Under the pieces are notes generated by a model. It saw only the letters and a list, made by a program, of their open reading frames with translations, was not told where the DNA came from and did no database searches. This document shows, piece after piece, positions 1 through 8,100 of a stretch of 15,330 bases of DNA. The DNA is taken from the NCBI GenBank assembly GCA_018398765.1, contig JAHBMJ010002184.1:6580-21909 (forward strand). Reading direction: 5' to 3'. Source of the DNA: Chromera velia (Eukaryota > Sar > Chromeraceae). A program made the translations under genes and the position numbers. Every line of letters starts with the position of its first letter. Positions within the stretch are counted from its first letter, which is position 1.

Positions 1-1289
1 CCCGCAGTATGCGTCTGACCCCAGAAGAATGGATCCAAAAGAAGGAGCAGATCTATCTCCCATTATGCCAGGGGGGGTTAGGAATCCCTTTTTTCCGTCA
101 TATCGCACCGGCAGCACTAGTAGGCTACGGTGCGCAAACCCTCGCCGCAGTCAGAGGCAGGCTTACCGATCAAAGTTTTGCAACGCCAACACAATCGGAT
201 TTTACCGGCCTGCATTGGGTGAAAAGAGTGGCACAGGCATATACGGACTGCAGAGGGGGGGTGCAGAGGGAACTCGGACAGAACCACATTCCCCGGGTGT
301 TGCAAAGTGAGTGGGGGGAGAGAATTGATGATTTCCTAATTCATGAGAGGGGGGAGATGCAGCACTTAATGATTGAAGCCCTCCACCTTGTTCGTAGAGA
401 ACAACTTCTGAATGCGCTGTCCCCTCCAGGGAAGGCACGTTTGAAGTCTTGTTCAGGCACAGGGGCTTCAGCTTGGCTCACTGCGATGCCGTCCTCTGGA
501 TGGACAAAAATTTCCCCCACGCTTTTCACCACCGCCGTTCGTCTCCGTCTGGGTCTTCCCATCCCAGAAATCAAACGGAACCCGATCTGTGCTTGTGGGG
601 CTACGCTGGACCATGAGGGTCAGCATGCACAGACTTGTGGCACGGGGGGGGGAGTGTGGTGGAGACATGAACAGATGAAAGATGCATTCTGCTCTCTTTT
701 GCAGGGGCTCCGTCATTGCTATGTAACAAGGGAGCCAACCTTCGGACAGCTAGGCTTGTCTACTCCCACCCGTCTCGTCAATGAGAGACAGAAACGTCCC
801 GATTTCCTTGCAGGTCTCCCATCAGGAGACACCGTACTAGGAGACGTCGCAGTGACCCATCCATTCTCAATTGATGCCAACCGCCTGCGAAGATTCGCAA
901 AAACAGCAGGGTCGGCAGCAAAGGCGATGGAGAAGGTCAAAAACGACAGGTACGGTGAGATCTGTCATGAAATCGGATTTCGGTTTGTTCCTCTTGTGTT
1001 TGAGACATATGGGAGACCAGGAGAGGGGACAATTCGTTTTTTGAAAGAGATAGCGAAGTTGGGGGCCGGAAGAGTGAGAGGAGGAGAGGGAGATGAGGCA
1101 GTGCAGACAAGGCTGATGGACCGGTATTATAAAGTTCTTTCCTGCACGCTACAGCGTTTCGTTGCCGCAAATCTTCTCTGTTCAATTCACAGCAGGAGGG
1201 GAACCAGAGGGCCCTTCCAGCCTGAGTGCCTTCTCGGTAGGGAGGTCGCAGCGTTCTCCGGGTCTTTCGACTCGGAGGGCGCAAACTAA
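1..1289 (+). CDS. Non-LTR retrotransposon polymerase, C-terminal part (RT thumb, CCHC knuckle, restriction-like endonuclease), cut by window edge
   Basis: The frame is open from the first base to a TAA at 1287-1289, so the ATG at 9 is probably internal and the protein starts outside the window. Residues below are counted from that ATG. Residues 17-26 (LPLCQGGLGI) fit the conserved LP..GGLGI stretch behind the reverse transcriptase palm. A zinc knuckle follows: C194, C196, H206 and C210. Next comes a PD-(D/E)XK-type endonuclease: R263-P264-D265, then D279 in GDVAVTHP, then lysines K305 and K309. A knuckle followed by this nuclease is the C-terminal layout of R2-like elements, which nick the target DNA and prime reverse transcription there. 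No frameshift or stop is seen over 427 codons, so this copy is intact in the visible part. Runs of 7-9 G at 71, 255 and 644 keep frame. The 3' UTR probably ends within the A/G-rich stretch near 1330-1350. The family call is firm; the exact clade is not. Confidence 0.9.
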   Translation, partial: RSMRLTPEEWIQKKEQIYLPLCQGGLGIPFFRHIAPAALVGYGAQTLAAVRGRLTDQSFATPTQSDFTGLHWVKRVAQAYTDCRGGVQRELGQNHIPRVLQSEWGERIDDFLIHERGEMQHLMIEALHLVRREQLLNALSPPGKARLKSCSGTGASAWLTAMPSSGWTKISPTLFTTAVRLRLGLPIPEIKRNPICACGATLDHEGQHAQTCGTGGGVWWRHEQMKDAFCSLLQGLRHCYVTREPTFGQLGLSTPTRLVNERQKRPDFLAGLPSGDTVLGDVAVTHPFSIDANRLRRFAKTAGSAAKAMEKVKNDRYGEICHEIGFRFVPLVFETYGRPGEGTIRFLKEIAKLGAGRVRGGEGDEAVQTRLMDRYYKVLSCTLQRFVAANLLCSIHSRRGTRGPFQPECLLGREVAAFSGSFDSEGAN

Positions 1290-2064
1290 GCGATCCTTTT
1301 GTAATTGATTCTTTGTATACAAACAAGAAGGGAAAAAAAAGGGGGGGCAAGCGCATGAAAGGAAAGGAAGAAAAGAAGGTTGAGAAAATGAGGGACAGAT
1401 TAATGGGGGGGGTCTCTTTGAAGTTGTTCTCTGCCGTTAAAGGGTAGCCTTTGCCAAGGAGACAAACTTTTAGAAAGTTTTTGCCCTGCCTCTCCCCTCT
1501 TTTCGTTGTTCTCCAAGTTCTACTCTACCGCCGCTTAAGAAATAAGCCGCAGTAAAAGTGATTAATGAGCAGTGTTCCTAGATTCAGAACAGATGGGACG
1601 AACCGGAACCTTTTGACAGACTAGGCTAGATCTGCCCCTCATACACGGGGACGCGGCATGCATAACAAAAACCTCAATCAATCAAATACTCCACGCCTGT
1701 GGGCTCAAATTTCCCTCACCGACCTGCTTTTTTTGCTAGCCCTTCATATTTCCGGTTTTTCGGATGGGAAAAAAAACATGCACGCGCGCCCGGAGACGGC
1801 TTTGCTACCTGCTCTGCTTCGTTACGTCTGAACCTACGTTCAACTTCCTGGACAAGCCTTATACAGTTGAACTCTCATGACGGTGCTGGTTTGTCTCAGC
1901 GTTTAGGACTCCGACGAGCTGGAGTGGTTCCATTGCCATTTGGATGCGTGCCATGCTGCAAGCACGTCTGCTATGACCAAGCATCCCTTTGTAGAGATAC
2001 AGCTGTCCTGACGTATCTGTTGATAGATGCAACCTCATGCACGTGTGAGTTCCACTTTGTTGTG
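1290..2064 (+). other. Non-coding spacer: retroelement 3' flank, then upstream region of the ankyrin gene
   Basis: No protein-like reading frame is convincing here. An A8 tract followed by G7 near 1333-1347 may mark the tail of the upstream retroelement. A GCATGC palindrome lies at 1656-1661, about 400 bases before the proposed start codon. It resembles the core bound by some ApiAP2 factors in Apicomplexa, but a role here is only an inference. The frame of the downstream gene is open back to 1699, but it contains no ATG before 2065 and has no repeat-like or domain-like character, so I treat it as UTR or promoter. I see no TATA box that I would defend. Confidence 0.5.
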
Positions 2065-2118
2065 ATGGTATTGCTCGTGTGCGGCTCCTTTGGGCTCCTC
2101 TTTGCATGCTTTTTCCAG
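2027..2118 (+). other. Possible alternative first exon (2027-2044) and 74-nt intron (2045-2118)
   Basis: An ATG at 2027 opens six codons (MQPHAR) and runs straight into a consensus donor, GTGAGT, at 2045. A strong acceptor, GCATGCTTTTTCCAG, ends at 2118. The spliced frame is phase 0 and continues in the ankyrin frame at 2119 (LYVHVIG). Use of this exon would remove the hydrophobic leader encoded at 2065-2118. Start context favours the 2065 ATG (G at -3 and +4) over the 2027 ATG (T at -3, C at +4). Both forms are possible and the sequence does not decide between them. Confidence 0.4.
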
Positions 2119-5100
2119 CTCTATGTGCATGTGATTGGCCTAGAGCCATCTCCATGGACTCTGCCATCCTCTGAAACTCGAAAAGAGTCTGTCCCGTCTC
2201 CACAAACCGCCCCCCTACTTCGTCTCCTTCAACCGGAAAACCAGCAAGACAACCCCCTCCACGGGGCTGCAAGTACCGGAGAATTGGAACGCCTCGCGCA
2301 ACTGCTCCAAGATTCCCCCGAAGACATCAACGCCCGTGGTCTGAGGGATGAAACTCCCCTCATGAGAGCAGCTGGGCACGGTCATCCCGAAGCCGTCTCC
2401 TTCCTTTTGGAGAGGGGTGCAGATCGAAGACGAAGAAGCACAGCCTTGCACTGGGCGGCACGAAACTGCAGTGAGAGTGCTGCAGAAGCCTTGATAGCGG
2501 GAGGGGCTGGGGTTGACTTCCAGGCGCCTTCCCCTTCCTCTGTCACCCCTCTCATCGTTGCTGCTAGTAGCAGGTGCGCACCAGTCGCATCAGTGCTGTT
2601 GCGCCATGGTGCCGATCCCGCCACGCTGACCCCCGATAGTTTGACAGCACTGCATGTGGCGGCAGCGAGGGACAGCAGTGTGACCGTCAGGGTTCTCCTC
2701 GAGGGGGGGGTTGACGTGAATGCACTTGGGGGGGTGAGTCGTAAGACCGCAGTTCTCTTCTGCATTGACAGAGGGCGGTCGGCACGAGGACCGCCATGTG
2801 GTGCAGAGACCCTCCGAGTCCTTGTTCATGATTTTCAGGCCGACCTGGGGCTCCCCGATCGGGAGGGGCGCACTGCAGTGCAGGCGGCTACCGAGGGCAA
2901 CCGTACGGATTTTCTATCCGTTCTCTTGGAAGCCGACCCCTCTCTCGTTGACTCGCAAATCGGCACGTGGAAGGAATTTCCTCTTCACCTCGCAGCCAAA
3001 CGTGGTTTTCAGGAGGTTGCTGCTCTCCTGCTCCGCTTCGGTGCTTCCATCGAGGCATCGGACAGTGCTGGTCTCACACCTTTTCTGGTTGCAGCGAAGC
3101 ACTTACAGGCCGACATGGTGACTTTCCTTGCTGAGAACGGCGCGAGTGTAACTGCGAGGGATTCGGCTGAAGAGACTGCAATGCACTTTGCCGTAAATGC
3201 ACGAAGTGACTTTGAAGAGACGGCAAGAGCTCTGATGGCTGCCGGGCTTTCTGTCGATGCGGTTGGAGGGAAAGATCCGCTGACAGGTCGTGATATGGAG
3301 CGTCCAGCTCTGGTGATGGCTGCGTCATTTCCTGGACCCACCTCCAACGCGTTGTGGAGGGTTCAGACATTGCTGAGGCTGGGGGCAGATAGGTGGCTGA
3401 CGGACGCAAATGAATGGACGGCAATGCACCATGCTGCACGGCAGGGCCACCTGGAAGTGCTTGATTTGCTTTTTGAGAGCCCGACAGGAGGTGAGGGGGA
3501 CGGCAGGGATCCGAGGAATGTCCGGGGTGGGTTGGGTCCGTTGACTCGTGAGAGTGAGCTCTTCTCACCCCTGATGGTAGCTATCAACTACCGGAGATCT
3601 GTGGATGAAATTCAGGGGATGATCGATAGGGGGTGTAGTGTTCTTGATAGAGACGCGAAGAACCGTACGACTCTTCATATCGCTGCAGAGTTCAACGCGG
3701 CATCTTTGATTCCCGTGCTGATTGCCAATGGGGTAGACGTGGATGCCACAGGAGGGTATGATGAGGCAAGGGGGAGGGCGGCCGGGGTGACGCCTCTGAT
3801 GGTGGCTGCCCGGTTGGGTTACACAGAAACACTTGCAGCGCTCCTCGAGCATGGTGCGTCTGTGCATCGAGAAGACGTTCTCTTCTCCCCTGCCCTCCAG
3901 AAGGCATCAGTGTGGGGTAATGTGCATGTGGTTACAGAGCTCTTAGATAGAGGTGCACGGATAGATGCGGGGGGGGGTTGGTCAGAAGAGTGTGCCTGCC
4001 GTTTGAATAAAACCGCACTGATGAGCGCATCACATTGGGGCCACTACCAGACAGTCAACCAGTTGTTGGAGAGAGGAGCTGCGATTGATCTCGTTGACCG
4101 TCTCGAACAAAACTGCTTCCATTATGCCGCAATGGGCGCGGAGGTAAGGCAGTCACACTTATTTCTCTGTCGTTTGAACCCGCCACTTCCTTCCTTCCTG
4201 CGTATCCGTATCCGCCCGTCCTTTTTCCCTTGCCGTATTTGGGCTCTTTGTGAAACTCCAGTTGAACCAACCCCGTCTCAATTGAGCTTTTCCTCGTTCA
4301 GAACTTGTGGTTCTAAACGCAGAAGAATTAGGGGACATCTGCGATTAAGCGTGCTCTTGAATGAAAGTTTGCCATCAATATATGCTTCATTGATCTGGAA
4401 TGAACTCGTGGCCTGCTCGCGCACGTGCCTGCAGAAGAAAGAGGAATCCCGAATGTCCCCTTATCCTATCGTCATTGACGTTCCGATGAGACATGCTGCT
4501 TCTATTGGTCAGTGGGAGTTCACCGCACAGCATTGCTGTCCTCTCTGTAGCTTCCCCCCATCTAAAATGTAAATGCAGAATGCCAAACTCTCAGGTGCGA
4601 GAACATTAACAAAAACGTTCCTTTGAAAAGAAGGCCGCTCGTTGAGACAAATCATGTGCATATGTTCCCTAAGCATCGCTCTGCATGCTACAAGTTTAGA
4701 CGACAAGAGCACGTACGGTCTTCATTGTGCTCCCTTTTCCTGAACGTCTCTTCCCCGTCCTTCAATCAATTGTTGTCTGAAGGTTCCAACTTTGCCCTGG
4801 AGATGGTGGCCCTGTCCAACGTTCAGGGTGAGACCCCGATTGCAATCTCCGTGCGGTTGGGGAATCTGCGAAGTGCGAGGGCTCTGCTGAGGCACCACGT
4901 ACAGCTGCTGCTGGAGGTCAGTTGAGCTGGACTTGGTGGTGATCGATGGCGTTCGTCATTTCAACTTTGCTCCTCCTGCAGGGTCGGGACGTGAGTTCGT
5001 CCCTTGCTCTCCATATTTAGCAATAACTGTTCCATTGACTGCCGCTCTTGTCCCCCCCGATCATTGTTCCTCGCTTCATTTCCTGTGCTATGCAGACAGG

Positions 5101-8100
5101 AAAGGCGGAATCGGAGCATGCAGCCCAACTGTCGATCGTTGAGGCGAAAGACGGGCAGGGCCTTTCACTGCTGCTCAAGGCGGCGGCGTCGGGACACTTT
5201 GAGATGGTCCTGTGGTTGTTGAGTCTCGGCTCAGGTTTGTCTGTGTGTGCATGTTTCTGACAGTCTTTCCTTCTCAAAGGAAAAAAAGGAACAGAGGAAG
5301 GAAAATCCACGGGTGCATGCTCTTCTTGAAGAACCCAAATGTTTGCATGTGTATCGTGTCTTAGAAGGGGAACATGAAAGGAGGACTGACCTTCAGCCTC
5401 TCTCTCTCTTTCTCTCTCCCTCTCTCTCTCTCTCATTCTTTTCTCTCGCTTCCTCCTGCTACAGGTGTGTGGTGCTTCTCTATCCCTCTGTACCATCCTA
5501 TTTTATCGGTCTCCTTTTTGTTTTTGTTTCTGTTTTCTTTCTTTGTTTCTCTTTTGCTTTCTTGCTTTCCTTCCTTCCTCCCTCCTTCCCTCTCTCCGCT
5601 TCCTTTCTTCTAGCTGTTTGTCTATTCACTTGGTTGTTATTTGTTTTTCTTGTTTTCTAGGGTCCTCGAATGCACTTGACGGAAACGAAGAAGCCAACGG
5701 TTTTGGGCGGGACTTTTCTTTTCAGCAGCAGTGTGCTTTGCAGAGCTTTGACCTCCTACCGGATACCCACCCCCCTTGTCTACCTGCATGCAGATGTGCG
5801 AGCTGAGGGCATTGACGGCGAGTCTGCCCTGCACCTTGCTGTCGATGGGGGACACTATGCGGTTGTGAGCGCATTACTTGAAAGTTCGGAGATCTACCCG
5901 GACTCTGCAGACTTCTCAGGAGGCACTGCGGTCCACGTCGCTGCATCTCGAGGGAGCGCCGCGTTGCTGACACTGCTTCGCGACGGGGGGGCAAGTCTGA
6001 GCTCGCGGCGTGATGACGGTGCGAGTGCTTTACTGCTGGCATTCCGATCTGGGTGTTTGGAAACTGCCGAGGTGCTTCTTTCCACCCATGCATCCTCAGA
6101 TTCCGATCATGCAGACAGAATTCTGTTTTCTCTGATCACCTTAATGGATCCCAGCGTGCCCCCCGATTCTTTGGAGAAGATCGCTGGAGGGGCGAGAGCT
6201 GCACTGGAGTGTCAGACAGAGGCTGGGGCAGGGGATAGGCAAGCCTCGCGGGACTGTGTCTTGAGTCTGGCGATGAGCAGAGTGATTGAAGCTGCCAGAA
6301 GAGAAGGAAAGAGCGTGAGAATTCTCAGGGATGAGGAAGAAAACACAGAAAGTTTTGATGAAGAAAGTTTAGCTCTCTCCTCCGTTACAGGCAGGTGTTT
6401 CGTGGAGGGTCTGAATCCTCTTCGTGAGTGTGCTTCGCATGGACTGATCCGCTCAGCTCGGTTGTTTCTCGAGCACGGGGCAGATGCAAACGGCCTCTCA
6501 CCTTGCGAGTTTGCGCGTCAGAGAGGCCAGCAGAGCCAGCCGGCTCCTCTGCTGCTGGCGTCGGCAGGTGGAAATGAGGAAGTCGCACTGGAGCTTCTAG
6601 AGAGAGGGGCCCACCATAACGTGACAGGGACCGTTATGTGCAAGTGCGTCTCTCTTTCTATCTTTGAGTTTCTCTGTCTTTTAAAGCTGCCTCTTCGCAG
6701 ACTTTGCTTTCCCTGTTAGACTTCCTTTGCCAATCTCCCTTTCTTCTTCCGCAAGTCCATGCAATTTCGTGAAGTTCTCCGTCGACCATTTCAGTCTCTT
6801 TCTTCAAGTTGTTGCTGCTGTTGCATGTTGCTGGCATGCAGGTCGCCATTCCCTCAGACCATCGCCTCGCGCTGTCCTCTCCATTGTGCGGCTGCCGCCA
6901 AGAACACCACCCTCGTGAGGGCCTTGCTCAACAAGGGCGCTTCGGGTGACGCCCAGGATGCGAACGGGCGGACTGCCCTCATGGAGGCCTCTCTGAGTGG
7001 ATCTGTTGAGTCTGTCCGAGCTCTCATGGATTCGGGGAGGGCAGGGGAGGCGTTGCGTGACTTCAGCTCGGAACGGCTCACTGCCCTGCAGTATGCAGAC
7101 ATGCTGGCTGAGAGAGACCCTGCCGCTGCCGCTCCCGTCCAGGCCTTTTTGCTTTCGAGAGAAGACCCCGCCTTTGACGAGTGTAAAGAAGACCCTGAGA
7201 CTCGCAGAAAGTGCGGAGAGCTGGACTGCGAAGACCTGGAGTTGGGTACTTTCCGGAGAGGGAGGGTCAGATGCACACCCAAACCCGGACCCACAGCATG
7301 GGAACAAGCCCTGTTCGGAGACCGGAGTCTTGTCGTTTATGGACAGGTTGGTCCGTGTACCCTTTTCGTGCCTTTTTTGGCTCCCAGGCTCTCATTCTGA
7401 TTTCCATGGTGGGAGAAAAAGGAGTCAACACATTCTGGGGGATCAGATTCTTCTTTTGGGTGGGTTTGAAATCGCCTTCTTTTCGTTCTTTGCTGTGTGT
7501 CTCTGAATTCTTGCATGCAGGCGACCTTGATGGCACTGATCATTCTCGCAGCCGCGACGATTATTTGGATCCTTCCCCGGACTTGTGTGAAGCGCTGGAA
7601 GGATTTGGACCCTCCCATGCGGATTGGGCCTGTCCTGGTGTTCGCGTTGCAGTTGAACACCCTGATTGGGGACTGGGTTTTCTTCTCGGCACTGTGCACG
7701 CTCTTGAACACGGAGAAGGAAGGGAGACAGCGACCGGTGTACAATGGCAAGGTGATCTCATCTGCACTCTCGAGTGCACTGCTCTCTTCAGATCGCTGCC
7801 TCTTTTCACTTCTTCTTCGCCCTCTCATGGAACATATGGAGAATGCTGAGACTACCCTCGCATCTGCTTCGCAAGGAGCCTTGGTGGAAGGAGGTTGGTG
7901 CGCTTCACCCTCAAGTCCTTTCGTTTTTTACCGTTTTCATGTTTCTGGAAGAGACGTTTCTCTGTTTTTTTGTCTCCCTAGCCAGTTTCCTTTCGGTCTT
8001 CGCCTCCTCCTCTGCGCTTCTGATTACGATACATCGGTCCAAAATTTTTGACTCGGCTCCTCTTCCAGTCGAACCCCCTGGCACGTGTGCTATCAGAAAA

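Larger units (their letters stand above)
5235..5793 (+). other. Intron 4 (phase 1), long and pyrimidine-rich
   Basis: The donor is GGCTCAG|GTTTGT and the acceptor is CTGCATGCAG. The spliced codon is G|AT (Asp). It restores a textbook ankyrin join, LLSLGSDVRAEGIDGESALH, which is strong support for this exact pair. The intron holds the CT-rich microsatellite. At 559 bases it is the longest intron of the gene. Confidence 0.85.

Noticed and set aside
1699-2064. N-terminal extension of the ankyrin frame back to a GTG at 1699
   Set aside because: There is no ATG before 2065, the predicted residues have no domain or repeat character, and GTG starts are not expected in a nuclear gene.
3074-3568. 164-codon minus-strand open frame
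   Set aside because: It is a shadow of the long ankyrin exon on the other strand, with no motif or splice context.
4144-4572. Read-through of exon 1 to the stop at 4570-4572
   Set aside because: The ankyrin pattern ends exactly at a consensus donor and the remaining sequence looks intronic, apart from the small exon at 4435-4507.
4144-4782. A single intron joining 4143 directly to 4783
   Set aside because: It shifts the frame out of the repeat GETPIAISVRLGN. Adding the 73-base exon restores it.
5247-5660. 137-codon hydrophobic Ser/Leu/Phe-rich frame
   Set aside because: It is an artefact of the CT microsatellite and T/C tract inside intron 4.
5661-5807. A separate exon beginning after TTTTCTAG at 5660
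   Set aside because: It runs into a stop, and any fix needs a weak extra intron. Skipping it gives a perfect ankyrin join at 5234/5794.
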